Shown here: in pieces, positions 1 to 8,441 of the stretch
Layout of the letters: each line of letters starts with the position of its first letter
Numbering within the stretch: the stretch's first letter is position 1
NCBI RefSeq assembly: GCF_900109495.1
Contig: NZ_FOAA01000005.1
Span: 1-64,000 of the forward strand
DNA length: 64,000 bases
Source of the DNA: Ectothiorhodospira marina
GTDB taxonomy: Bacteria; Pseudomonadota; Gammaproteobacteria; Ectothiorhodospirales; Ectothiorhodospiraceae
Direction: 5' to 3'
The notes under the pieces: model-generated
The model's input: the letters and a program-made list of their open reading frames with translations, nothing else
What the model was told of the DNA's origin: nothing
Databases searched by the model: none
Program-made: the position numbers and the translations under genes

Positions 1-94
1 TGGCAGCCTTGCCGTGGAATCAGTGGCAGCTTTCCCCTGGAATGGGTGGCAGGCTTGCCGTGGAATCAGTGGCAACCTTGCTCCGGAATACGCA
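1..94. mobile_element. Probable terminus of an IS21-family insertion sequence (partial)
   Basis: Four consecutive 23-bp units begin at 1, 24, 47 and 70. Each reads TGGCA(G/A)..TT....GGAAT followed by three variable bases. The last unit runs into GGAATACGCA, and recognisable hsdM coding sequence starts right after it at about 95. Multiple short terminal repeats and a 5'-CA-3' end are known features of IS21-family elements, whose ends often read TGCGTATTCCGG inwards, as this one does on the minus strand. The transposase genes would lie left of the window. The repeats and the abrupt junction are seen directly; the family assignment is recall and is not proven by a transposase gene here. Confidence 0.6.
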
Positions 95-2095
95 CAGTTC
101 TACACGCCGTCGGAGGTCAGCCGCGTCATCGCCCAGGTGATCGGCATCTCGCCGGAGACCGCCGTGGCCTCCACCACCGCTTACGATCCGACCTGCGGAT
201 CGGGTTCCCTGCTGCTCAAGGTGGCCGCCGAGGCGGGCAAGCACATCACATTGGAGGGGCAGGAGAAGGATGTCACCACCGCCGGTCTGGCGCGCATGAA
301 CATGATCCTGCACGACTTCCCCACCGCCAACATCCTCAACGGCAACACCCTGGCCAACCCCAAGTTCAAGGACGGCGAGCAGCTTCGCACCTACGACTAC
401 GTGGTGGCCAATCCGCCCTTCTCCGACAAGGGCTGGAGCGCCGGCCTCACGCCGGAAGACGACCCCTGGCAGCGCTTTGCCTGGGGCGCGCCACCTGCCA
501 AGCAAGGCGACTACGCCTACCTACTGCACATCGTTCGCTCGATGAAATCGAGCGGCAAGGGCGCGGTGATCCTGCCCCACGGTGTGCTGTTTCGTGGCCA
601 CGCCGAGGCGGTCATCCGCAAGCAACTGGTGCGCTCAGGCTACCTCAAGGGCATCATCGGTCTGCCCGCCAACCTCTTCTACGGCACCGGCATCCCCGCC
701 TGCATCCTGGTGCTGGACAAGGAGAACGCCCGGGCCCGCAAGGGCATCTTCATGATCGACGCCTCCAAGAGCTTCATCAAGGATGGCAACAAGAACCGCC
801 TACGCGAGCAGGACATCCACCGCATCGTCGACACCTTCAAAAAGCAGGCCGATGTGGCGCGCTACGCCCGTAGGGTGCCCTTCGATGAGATCACCGACCC
901 AAAGAACGATTTCAACCTCAACCTGCCGCGCTACATCGACTCCAGCGCGCCGGAAGACCGCCACGACCTCCACGCCCACATGAACGGTGGCATCCCCGAG
1001 CGCGACATCGATGGTGATCCTGCCGCCATCCCCCCGGTGCCAGGCCTGGCCGCCTACTGGCAGGTCTTTCCTGACCTGCGCCAAAGGCTGTTCTCCCCTC
1101 TCCCGCTTGCGGGAGAGGGGCCGGGGGTGAGGGCCGGCTACACGCACCTCGCGGTTGACCCCTCCGCCATCAAGCCCACCATCCTGGAACACGACGAATT
1201 CGCCGCCTTCCGACGGCGCATCACCGCCCTGTTCGACGACTGGCGCAGTCGTAATCGGCCCGTACTCAAGGGCTTTGGCGTCAACGGCCAGCCCAAGGCG
1301 CTGATTACGGAGATCGGGGAAGACCTGCTGGAGACCTTTCGCGCCGCGCCCCTGCTCGACCCCTACGACATCTAACAGCACCTGATGGACTACTGGTACG
1401 AGACTCTGCAGGACGACGCCTACGAGATCGCCGCTGACGGCTGGGTGGCCCAACCCCGCCGTATGCTCGAGGAGGTCCAGAGTGGCAAGAAGAAGGGCCA
1501 GATGAAGGACAAGGGCTGGACCTGTGACCTGATCCCCAAGCCTTATATCGTTGCCTGCTACTTTGCCGAACAGCAGGCCGAGCTGGATACCCTGCAGAAC
1601 GATCTGGACACCGTCGCCAGTCAACTCACCGAGCTGGAAGAAGAGCACGGCGGCGAGGATGGCGCCTTCGCCGAGCTGGACAAGATCAACAAGGGCGAAG
1701 TGACCAAACGCCTCAAGGAGATCAAGGGCAATCCCGAGTACGCCGACGAAGCCTGGGTCCTCAAACAGTGGACCCAGCTCGACAAACGCCAGAGCGACCT
1801 GAAAAGGCAGATCAAGGAAGCCGACGCTGCCCTCGACCAGCTCGCCTATGAGAAATACCCGGAACTCGACGAGGGCGAGATCAAGCGTTTGGTGGTGGAC
1901 GACAAGTGGCTCACCGCCCTGGAGGCCGCCGTCCAGTACGAGCTGGAGCGCGTATCCCAGACCCTCACCGGCCGCGTGCGCCAACTGGCCGAGCGTTACC
2001 AAACACCGCTACCGAAACTGGCCGACGAGATGGATGCCCTGTCGGCGCGGGTGGATGAGCACCTCAGAGCCATGGGAGTGGTGGCATGGGCATGA
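95..2095 (+). pseudogene. hsdM: Type I restriction-modification DNA methyltransferase subunit, truncated and interrupted
   Basis: This is the N6-adenine methyltransferase subunit of a type I system. An open frame from an ATG at 14 runs through the IS end into hsdM. SAM motif I (DPTCGSGS, about residues 58-65 of that frame) and catalytic motif IV (NPPF, about 133-136) are present. The N-terminal HsdM_N helical domain that should precede QFYTP is missing, so the IS junction at about 94 removes it. At 1373-1375 a TAA stops the frame. The same frame resumes at once with QHLMDYW, where homologues read ..DIYQHLMDYW, so a Tyr codon has become a stop. The downstream half (from ATG 1385, 236 residues) is the helical coiled-coil C-terminal part. 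A palindromic repeat is inserted in frame at 1093-1137. The 3' end overlaps hsdS by 10 bp. It is probably non-functional, although both halves could be translated separately. Confidence 0.85.
1093..1137. repeat. Palindromic intergenic-type repeat inserted inside the hsdM reading frame
   Basis: Perfect 12-bp arms CCCCTCTCCCGC (1095-1106) and GCGGGAGAGGGG (1109-1120) flank a TT loop. They are followed by a CGGGGGTGAGGG tail typical of this repeat. It is translated in frame as [14 protein letters not shown]. Other copies or close variants lie at 15996, 16257, 47150, 51398, 52024 and 58354, all between genes or at a gene end. Confidence 0.9.
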
Positions 2096-3345
2096 AGGGC
2101 GAGTCAACGGCAGTGCGTGATGCCTCGGCGAGGTATGCGCCGCAGGTAGATATCCCGGCGGTGCAGGAGGGCTACAAGCAGACCGAGGTGGGGGTGATTC
2201 CGGAGGAGTGGGAGCTGGTGACGGTTGGAGATTTAGCCACTGTTAGAGACGGCACCCATCAGACTCCAAAATATGTGCCCATTGGAATCCCCTTTTACAG
2301 TGTTGAGCATGTAACGAGCAGAAATTTCTCAAATACCAAATTTATTGCCGAAGAAGAGCATAAACACCTTACTCGGTCGTTCAAGATTGAGAGAGGCGAT
2401 GTGCTCATGACGAGGATTGGCTCAATCGGTGAGTGCGTCCTCGTCGATTGGGATGTGGAAGCAAGTTTCTATGTCAGCCTAGCTTTGTTGAAGATTAGCG
2501 GGGCCGACGCCGCATACGTTGTTGCATATTCAGAATCATCGGCTTTCAAAAAAGAAGTTGACCTTCAGTCGCTACCATCTGCTACTCCAAAAAAAATCAA
2601 CCTGGGGCCAATTTCCCACATACGGCTAGCACTACCCAAATCTCAAGAAGAACAACGCGCCATCGCCACCGCCCTGAGCGATGTGGATGCCCTGCTGGAG
2701 GCGCTGGACCGCCTGATCGCCAAGAAGCGCGACATCAAACAGGCCACCATGCAACAACTCCTCACCGGCCAGACCCGCCTGCCGGGGTTTGAGGGGGCGT
2801 GGGAGGTGAAGCAGTTCGATGAAGTTCTCGTGCGGTTAAATGCCAAATCAAACCAAATTCAGACGAATGACTACCGACATACAGGGATGTACCCCGTTGT
2901 CGACCAAGGAAAAGAACCGGTAGTAGGTTTCTCAGACAGGGCAAATCAGATTTTCCATTGCCCTAAGGGCGGAGTGATCGTTTTTGGTGACCACACCTGT
3001 ATCGTTAAATTTGTCGATTTTGACTTTTTGGTCGGTGCTGACGGAACGCAAATCATCAAGGGGAAGCCGGGGCAGATCACGTTGTTTTATGCATATCAAC
3101 TTGAATATCGCGGAGTTGACCCGACCGGATACAACCGTCACTTCAAATCCCTGAGGGAAAAAGAGTTTTCTGCTCCGGACGAACGTGAACAAGCCGCAAT
3201 CCTCTCCGATATGGACGCCGAACTCGAAGCCCTACAACAACGCCGCGCCAAAACCACCGCCCTCAAGCAGGCCATGATGCAGGAGTTGCTGACCGGCCGC
3301 ACGCGGCTGGTGGAACCCGCTGCAAGGGAGCGCGCTGCATCATGA
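2086..3345 (+). CDS. hsdS: Type I restriction-modification specificity subunit
   Basis: This is the DNA-recognition subunit of a type I R-M complex, 419 residues. It has the classic layout of two variable target-recognition domains (about residues 45-190 and 250-360), each followed by a conserved helical spacer. The spacers are recognisable by EEQRAIATALSDVDALLEALDR with LLTGQTRLPG, and EREQAAILSDMDAELEAL with LLTGRTRL. The two recognition domains are visibly more AT-rich than the surrounding sequence, as expected for domains exchanged between strains. Its start overlaps the hsdM tail (ATGGGCATGA), implying translational coupling. The frame is intact, but its partners HsdM and HsdR are broken, so any role would need methylase or nuclease subunits from elsewhere in the genome. 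Confidence 0.9.
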   Translation: MGMKGESTAVRDASARYAPQVDIPAVQEGYKQTEVGVIPEEWELVTVGDLATVRDGTHQTPKYVPIGIPFYSVEHVTSRNFSNTKFIAEEEHKHLTRSFKIERGDVLMTRIGSIGECVLVDWDVEASFYVSLALLKISGADAAYVVAYSESSAFKKEVDLQSLPSATPKKINLGPISHIRLALPKSQEEQRAIATALSDVDALLEALDRLIAKKRDIKQATMQQLLTGQTRLPGFEGAWEVKQFDEVLVRLNAKSNQIQTNDYRHTGMYPVVDQGKEPVVGFSDRANQIFHCPKGGVIVFGDHTCIVKFVDFDFLVGADGTQIIKGKPGQITLFYAYQLEYRGVDPTGYNRHFKSLREKEFSAPDEREQAAILSDMDAELEALQQRRAKTTALKQAMMQELLTGRTRLVEPAARERAAS

Positions 3346-3521
3346 CAGTTACCGCACCTCGGCCTACTTCTATTCGTATCTTCCTGGCGGAGGGCAGGCC
3401 CGACGGTCTGCGCATCGCTGAAAAATCCAACTGGACCGGGCGGGCCGTGGTGGCCAGCCGTTCACAGGCGAGTCGGGCTTTTGGAAGGAGGCAGGGACAT
3501 GAAACGGTCATCACCACCTGA
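3342..3521 (+). pseudogene. 5' remnant of a GIY-YIG-nuclease-family gene
   Basis: An ATGA overlap with the hsdS stop opens a 59-codon frame. Its first 40 or so residues (SIRIFLAEG, DGLRIAEKSNWTGRAVV, SRSQ) resemble the N-terminus of GIY-YIG-domain proteins commonly found inside R-M loci. After about residue 42 the similarity stops, and the frame runs into the start of the next gene, ending at a TGA. The GIY-YIG catalytic core is absent, so this is read as a stub left by a deletion. The family assignment rests on recall of the N-terminal motif only. Confidence 0.55.
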
Positions 3522-4551
3522 CTCCGTACTCCTGGCTGAGCTTCGCCAACTCATCGATGGCGCTCGCCAGCGAGCGGCGGCAGCGGTCAATGCCGAGCTG
3601 ACGCTACTGTACTGGCAGGTTGGTAGCCGCATTCACCGGGGGATCCTGGGAGAGAATCGGGCCAGTTATGGTAAGGCGACCGTCTCCGCGCTGGGGAGAC
3701 AATTGACAGCCGAGTATGGGCGAGGCTTCTCGGCTAAGAACCTGCTCCACATGATCCGCTTCGCCGAGGTGTTCCCGGACGAGGAGAAAGTCTCCGCAGT
3801 GCGGAGACAATTGAGCTGGACCCATCTCAAGAGCTTGATTTACCTCGACGATCCGCTCAAGTGGGATTTCTATATTGAACTGTGTCAGCTTGAAGGGTGG
3901 TCGTCTCGCCAGTTGCAGGAGCGCATCCAGTCCATGCTGTTCGAGCGCAGCGCCATTTCCCGCCAACCGGAGCAGACCATTCAGGCCGATCTGCAGGCGC
4001 TACGCCAAAGCGGACGGCCCTCCCCTGATCTACTGCTCAAAGATCCCTACCTGTTGGATTTTCTCGGCTTGAACGACCGCTATCTGGAGCGCGACCTGGA
4101 GGATGCCATCCTGCGCGAGATCGAGCAGTTTCTGCTGGAACTGGGCGCCGGTTTCACCTTCGTAGCACGCCAGCGACGCATCCAGATCGATGATGAGGAT
4201 TTCTACATCGACCTGCTGTTCTACAACCGCAAGCTCAAGCGCCTGGTGGCCATCGACCTTAAGCTGGGCCGGTTCAAGGCCGAGTACAAGGGTCAGATGG
4301 AGCTCTACCTGCGTTGGCTGGCCCGCCACGAGCAGGAGGCTGACGAAAATCCGCCGCTGGGCATCATCCTCTGCGCCGGCAAGCAGCAGGAGCAGATCGA
4401 ACTGCTGGAGTTGGATAGCAGCGGCATCCACGTGGCCGAGTACCTGACCCTGCTGCCGCCCCGGGAAACCCTGCAGGCACGGCTGCACCAGTCCATCGAA
4501 AACGCACGGGCTCGGCTGCGGGCCGACCAGAAGGAGGGAGATGGGGAATGA
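3499..4551 (+). CDS. DUF1016 (YhcG-type) PD-(D/E)XK nuclease family protein
   Basis: A 350-residue protein of the DUF1016/YhcG family, often associated with R-M islands. The N-terminal helical domain ([46 protein letters not shown]) is followed by a C-terminal PD-(D/E)XK fold with the signature [20 protein letters not shown] followed by IDLKLG around residues 228-255, then the [11 protein letters not shown] helix. The start at 3499 is chosen because AAGGAGG lies at 3484-3490 with good spacing. A TTG at 3481 in the same frame would put the ribosome site inside the gene. It overlaps the GIY-YIG stub and ends 4 bp into the hsdR stub. The frame is complete. Family members are proposed nucleases or helpers in DNA processing; the exact role is not known to me. 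Confidence 0.85.
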   Translation: MKRSSPPDSVLLAELRQLIDGARQRAAAAVNAELTLLYWQVGSRIHRGILGENRASYGKATVSALGRQLTAEYGRGFSAKNLLHMIRFAEVFPDEEKVSAVRRQLSWTHLKSLIYLDDPLKWDFYIELCQLEGWSSRQLQERIQSMLFERSAISRQPEQTIQADLQALRQSGRPSPDLLLKDPYLLDFLGLNDRYLERDLEDAILREIEQFLLELGAGFTFVARQRRIQIDDEDFYIDLLFYNRKLKRLVAIDLKLGRFKAEYKGQMELYLRWLARHEQEADENPPLGIILCAGKQQEQIELLELDSSGIHVAEYLTLLPPRETLQARLHQSIENARARLRADQKEGDGE

Positions 4552-4705
4552 GGCGTGTTCGCCGCGAGCGCCAGACTCAGCACCGCGTGGTCGATCTGTT
4601 CACCCGTTCCGAAGCGGGCGGCGGACTAGGGTATGGCTACCTGGGCAACTGGAGCAAAAGGCAAAAAAACCGGTCCATCGAGCCGGGCCTGCTGCGCGAC
4701 AATCA
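4548..4705 (+). pseudogene. hsdR: 5' stub of type I restriction endonuclease subunit
   Basis: From ATG 4548 (ATGA overlap with the preceding stop) the first 50 or so codons match the start of HsdR proteins: [34 protein letters not shown]. Similarity is lost around 4700-4710, just before the 3' end of an oppositely oriented diguanylate cyclase gene. The nuclease, helicase and C-terminal domains (normally around 1000 residues) are gone. The frame stays open to 5405 only because it runs antisense to the cyclase. This is a large deletion, so the type I system cannot cleave DNA through this gene. Confidence 0.8.
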
Positions 4706-4745
4706 TTTGAAATCCATCGATATGGATGAGCGATCGATGCCCGAT

Positions 4746-5765
4746 CTACGGCCCGTTCGGCGCTACCTCCACGCGGTTGCGGCCCAACTCCTTGGCGCGG
4801 TAGAGGGCGGCGTCGGTGCGGCCAAAGAAGTCCTGGAGGGTTTCCCCTGGGCGATATTGGGAAACGCCGATGCTGGCGGTCCAGGGCCCTATCTTGGGGA
4901 AAGGGTGCGCGGCGATGGTTTCCCGCAAGCCCCGCGCCAGGGCGAGGGCGCCTTCGATGCCGATATGCGGACAAATGATCAGGAATTCCTCGCCACCCCA
5001 GCGGCCAGCGTGATCCACGGCACGCAGCCGGGCAGTGATGATGTCGGCAAAGGCCTTGAGGACGCTGTCACCGATCAGGTGCCCGTGTTGGTCATTGATC
5101 CGCTTGAACCAATCCACGTCGACCAGTATGGAGGACACAGGGTAGCCATATCGCTGGGCCCCCAGGAACTCTGTACTGGCGAGTTCTTCAATGCGCGGTC
5201 GGTTGTTCATGCCGGTGAGTCGGTCGGTGTTGGCCAGCTGTCGCTGTTCTTCCAGCGCCTCGCGCAATTGGGCGGTTCGCTTCTCCACCAGCCTGGCCAG
5301 AACCCGGTTGCGCGCCTCCAGTTCCTTGTTCGGGTAGGATTCGTCCTGTCCGTGTTCGGTGCTCGGGAAGGAGATATGCAGGTGTTCGATGACCCAACGA
5401 CCTGATTCATGACGCTTCCATACCAGGGACTGACGCAGATTGTTGAGGTGGATCTCCTGCCCCTGAATCTGAGTGTGCAAATGCAGTTCGCAAGTCGTAA
5501 TGCCCACCGTGTCGGACAGGACCGCCACCTGGAGGCGGGATTGCTCCCAGACGATGGCATTGGGTGCCTGCCGAAAGTCCCGCTCATAGATTTCCAGGAA
5601 CACACGCCGCTCGGGCACGAATTCGTCGTGTCCGGTCCCCACGCCGTGAATGGTGGGGCTAAAAAGGGCGACCGCCTTTTGCAGGTCCCATCTGGTTAAA
5701 TAGCTGGTGAGGTACGCTTCCAGAGCCGCCCTCAGTTCCTGCTCGATGCCTTTGGCGCCCGTCAC
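4746..5765 (-). CDS. Diguanylate cyclase with N-terminal NTF2/SnoaL-like domain
   Basis: Predicted cytosolic enzyme making cyclic di-GMP from two GTP. Residues 1-135 resemble a SnoaL/NTF2-like cone domain ([32 protein letters not shown]), likely a small-molecule sensor. A coiled coil (about 145-180) leads into a GGDEF domain (about 180-330). The active-site loop is GGEEF (257-261), a functional variant. The product-inhibition site RxxD (RAVD, 248-251) sits exactly five residues before it. No membrane segment is seen. The start is GTG at 5765; no better start is evident. It is convergent with the hsdR stub and reads towards it. The ligand is unknown. Confidence 0.85.
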   Translation of the reverse strand: MTGAKGIEQELRAALEAYLTSYLTRWDLQKAVALFSPTIHGVGTGHDEFVPERRVFLEIYERDFRQAPNAIVWEQSRLQVAVLSDTVGITTCELHLHTQIQGQEIHLNNLRQSLVWKRHESGRWVIEHLHISFPSTEHGQDESYPNKELEARNRVLARLVEKRTAQLREALEEQRQLANTDRLTGMNNRPRIEELASTEFLGAQRYGYPVSSILVDVDWFKRINDQHGHLIGDSVLKAFADIITARLRAVDHAGRWGGEEFLIICPHIGIEGALALARGLRETIAAHPFPKIGPWTASIGVSQYRPGETLQDFFGRTDAALYRAKELGRNRVEVAPNGP

Positions 5766-5813
5766 TTGTCAGCACACCTGATCATCGGGAAGGGGGCTCA
5801 CGGTGGCTGTCAT

Positions 5814-6794
5814 TCAGATGGGCCCGGGTCTTGGGCCGTTGGCACCATCCCCGCCGACACCCATGGACCGGACCAAAGCAGCGGCCAGTGCCTCGCCGCT
5901 GTCGAAGGCCGCTTCCACGCGGGCGCCAAGGGCCCAGTCGCCGCAGGCGCCGATCCGCTGTTGGGCATCCCACAGACATGGCGTTCCGGCCGCCTGTTCC
6001 ACACGGGCATACAACCAGCGGTGAACCTGCCAATGGAACGGCTGCGCCTTGCCCACCATGGCGCGCAAGGCCTCCAGCAGGGGTTCACCGAGTGCCTCGG
6101 TGGGTGTGTCCACATGGGCGCGTGACCATTCGCTGCCAGCGTGGGCCACCACGGTTTCTGGCTCGGTGTCCCGCCCTGGTTTGGTGGCATTGCGGGCGAT
6201 CCACGCCAGCGGCCCTTCGGTGGGCTCGATGACGACATCGGCGAGTGGCAGGGGGTGATCGAACGCGGCCATCAAAGTGATGGTGGGGGCATAGCGCACC
6301 TGCTGCAGGGCCGGGAAGTCGATCCCCGTGGTGGCAGCCAGCGCCATGGCCTGGGGTGCCGGAATCGCCAGCAGCACGGCGTCGAAGGCCATGGCCAGGG
6401 TGTCGTCATCCGGGCCGTGGTCGGCGTGCAGGGTCCAGCCCTCAGGATGGTGGTCCAGGTGCGTTACCCGACAGTTGCGATGGATGGTCAGGCCACGGGC
6501 CAGGGCCCAGGCGGGTGCGGTCATGCCAGGGCAACCGACCAGCCGGCCTGACCCCCATTCCGCGACGACCCCTTCCTGCTGCCAGCTGCGCACATAGGCC
6601 TGCAGTGCCTCGCCTCGCGCGGTGAAGTACTGAGCCCCATGATCGAATTGCAGCCCATCCGCGCGGCGGGTGGCCATGCGCCCGCCCAGGCCGCGACTCT
6701 TCTCGAGAACCGTACAGTCATATCCGCGGTCGGCCAAGCGTCGCGCGGCGGCCAGCCCGGCGATACCAGCACCGATGATTGCGATACGGTTCAT
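5814..6794 (-). CDS. FAD-dependent renalase-like amine oxidase family protein
   Basis: A 326-residue flavoprotein. The N-terminus IAIIGAGIAGLAAARRLADR is a textbook dinucleotide-binding GxGxxG fold, followed by the second FAD motif GLGGRMATRR. FDHGAQYFT and the C-terminal CGDWALGARVEAAFDSGE motif (last FAD contact) match the renalase/NAD(P)-binding amine-oxidase-like family of bacteria. The substrate cannot be read from sequence; family members oxidise nicotinamide dinucleotide isomers or small amines, or are uncharacterised. It lies downstream of the two cobQ genes on the same strand but is separated by 114 bp containing a dyad (6816-6859), so it may have its own promoter. Confidence 0.75.
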   Translation of the reverse strand: MNRIAIIGAGIAGLAAARRLADRGYDCTVLEKSRGLGGRMATRRADGLQFDHGAQYFTARGEALQAYVRSWQQEGVVAEWGSGRLVGCPGMTAPAWALARGLTIHRNCRVTHLDHHPEGWTLHADHGPDDDTLAMAFDAVLLAIPAPQAMALAATTGIDFPALQQVRYAPTITLMAAFDHPLPLADVVIEPTEGPLAWIARNATKPGRDTEPETVVAHAGSEWSRAHVDTPTEALGEPLLEALRAMVGKAQPFHWQVHRWLYARVEQAAGTPCLWDAQQRIGACGDWALGARVEAAFDSGEALAAALVRSMGVGGDGANGPRPGPI

Positions 6795-6815
6795 TGGTGG
6801 GCCTCAAATATGACT

Positions 6816-6859
6816 CATTTCATCAGGTTGAGTTGAATGGTGGCGCATATGATGAAATG
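6816..6859. promoter_or_regulatory. Long-spaced inverted repeat upstream of the flavoprotein gene
   Basis: Perfect 10-bp arms CATTTCATCA (6816-6825) and TGATGAAATG (6850-6859) are separated by 24 bp, in the 114-bp gap between the divergent cobQ paralogue's stop and the flavoprotein start. This could be an operator or a pair of operator half-sites. The cognate regulator is unknown. Confidence 0.35.
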
Positions 6860-6908
6860 CACGACAACAGTAAACCGAGAGCAACAGGAAAGCCATAAGG
6901 TGGCCGCT

Positions 6909-8441
6909 CTAGCGTCCCGGTGGCCGCGCCAGCTCCCAGAGCCGATCCAGGTCCAGGTCTTCTTCCAGTTGGTCGGCAAAGGCATCCAGCGTGGCGTCCA
7001 CGCGTTCAGCGTAATTGAGCCCGGAGGTTTTTGCACCCAGGCCTTCCAGCCAGTGGCGGCGGAAGCCGTCGGCGGCGAAGATGCCGTGGACGTATCCACC
7101 CATGATGCGGCCATCGGCGGAGCGGGCACCTTCGGGACGGGTGCCTTCGGTGTCCTCAAGGGTGAGCCAGGGGGTTTCCAGGGCGGGGCCGGTGGTGCGG
7201 CCCATGTGCATCTCGTAGCCGGTGAGGGCTTCGCCGCTGAGCCGGTCGCGGGCGTCCAGGTCCAGCAGGCGCTTGTCGCCGGTGAGGGTGGTTTCCATGT
7301 CCAGCAGGCCCAGGCCAGGGGTGTCGCCGGCCGAACCCTCGATCCCGTCCGGGTCACGAATCATCCGGCCCAGCATCTGGTAGCCGGCGCACAGGCCCAC
7401 CACATGGCCGCCGTGGCGCACGTGGGTGTGGATGTCGTGGTGCCAGCCTTCCCGGTAGAGGCATTCCAGGTCACTGCGGGTGGCCTTGGAGCCGGGCAGC
7501 AGGACCACGTCGGCGTCCCGGGGGAGGGGTTGGCCCGGGGCAATCCAGCGCACGTCCACGCCCGGCTCTGCCGCCAGGGGGTCCAGGTCGTCGAAGTTGG
7601 CCACCCGGGGCAGGCGGGGGACGACGATGCGCAGGCCGCGACCTGAACCTGAATGTTGCTGGTCCAGGGCCAGGGAGTCCTCCTGGGCCAGACGGGTGGC
7701 ACCGTCGAACCAGCGGATCAGGCCCAGGTTGGGCCAGCCGGTGGCCTGGGTCATCTCCTCGGCGGCGGGGGCGAACACCGCCGGGTCACCGCGAAAGCGG
7801 TTCACCAGGTAACCCTGGACGCGGGCACGTTCCGATTCGGTCCAGAGCTGGTGCGATCCGAGCACGGAGGCGGTGATGCCGCCCCGGGCGTCCTCACCCA
7901 GCAGGATGACGGGAATGTCCGCCGCCTCGGCCAGCCCCATGTTGGTGATGTCGCGGGCCCGCAGATAGCGTTCCGAGCCGCAACCCGCCCCTTCGATGAG
8001 CACCAGGTCTGCCTCGGCGGCCAGGCGGTGCAGGCTGTCCACCACGGCGGGCAGCAGGTCCGTCTTCATGGCCTGATAGCCGGCGGCGGACCAGGTGCCC
8101 AGCACCCGGCCCCGCAATACCACCTGGCTGTCCCTGTCGCTCTGGGGTTTGAGCAGGACCGGGTTCATGTGGACCGAGTTGGGGGCGCCACAGGCGAGGG
8201 CCTGCAGGGCCTGGGCCCGGCCGATCTCGCCCCGTACGGGCGTGCCATCGGCCCGGGTTGGGGCGTCCGAATCCACGGTGACGGCGGCGTTGTTGCTCAT
8301 GTTCTGGGCCTTGAAGGGGCGCACGGTCAGGCCGCGGCGGGTGAAGGCCCGGCACAGGCCGGCCACCACCAGGCTCTTGCCTACATCGGCATTGGTGCCC
8401 TGGATCATGAGAACGCGGGCCATCTTCACCCCTGATGTCAT
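6909..8441 (-). CDS. Cobyric acid synthase paralogue (divergent copy)
   Basis: Family: CobQ/CbiP glutamine-dependent amidotransferase, which amidates side chains b, d, e and g of adenosylcobyrinic a,c-diamide. The N-terminal dethiobiotin-synthetase-like domain has the P-loop variant GTNADVGKS. The C-terminal class-I-like glutaminase domain keeps the nucleophile Cys in VVGLCAGYQMLG and the YVHGIF histidine motif. It differs from the copy just upstream at the highly conserved GDIDRGG motif, which here reads GEDARGG, and at INKFRGD (here VNRFRGD). The ATG at 8441 overlaps the previous stop (ATGA). An alternative ATG at 8423, giving MARVLMIQG, has GGGGTGA close before it. It could be a second isozyme or an amidotransferase with changed substrate preference; the degraded motif argues against simple redundancy. 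Confidence 0.8.
   Translation of the reverse strand: MTSGVKMARVLMIQGTNADVGKSLVVAGLCRAFTRRGLTVRPFKAQNMSNNAAVTVDSDAPTRADGTPVRGEIGRAQALQALACGAPNSVHMNPVLLKPQSDRDSQVVLRGRVLGTWSAAGYQAMKTDLLPAVVDSLHRLAAEADLVLIEGAGCGSERYLRARDITNMGLAEAADIPVILLGEDARGGITASVLGSHQLWTESERARVQGYLVNRFRGDPAVFAPAAEEMTQATGWPNLGLIRWFDGATRLAQEDSLALDQQHSGSGRGLRIVVPRLPRVANFDDLDPLAAEPGVDVRWIAPGQPLPRDADVVLLPGSKATRSDLECLYREGWHHDIHTHVRHGGHVVGLCAGYQMLGRMIRDPDGIEGSAGDTPGLGLLDMETTLTGDKRLLDLDARDRLSGEALTGYEMHMGRTTGPALETPWLTLEDTEGTRPEGARSADGRIMGGYVHGIFAADGFRRHWLEGLGAKTSGLNYAERVDATLDAFADQLEEDLDLDRLWELARPPGR

Noticed and set aside
4548-5405. Open frame of 285 codons continuing from the hsdR start
   Set aside because: Beyond about 4705 it runs antisense to the well-supported diguanylate cyclase gene; only the first 50 or so codons look like HsdR.
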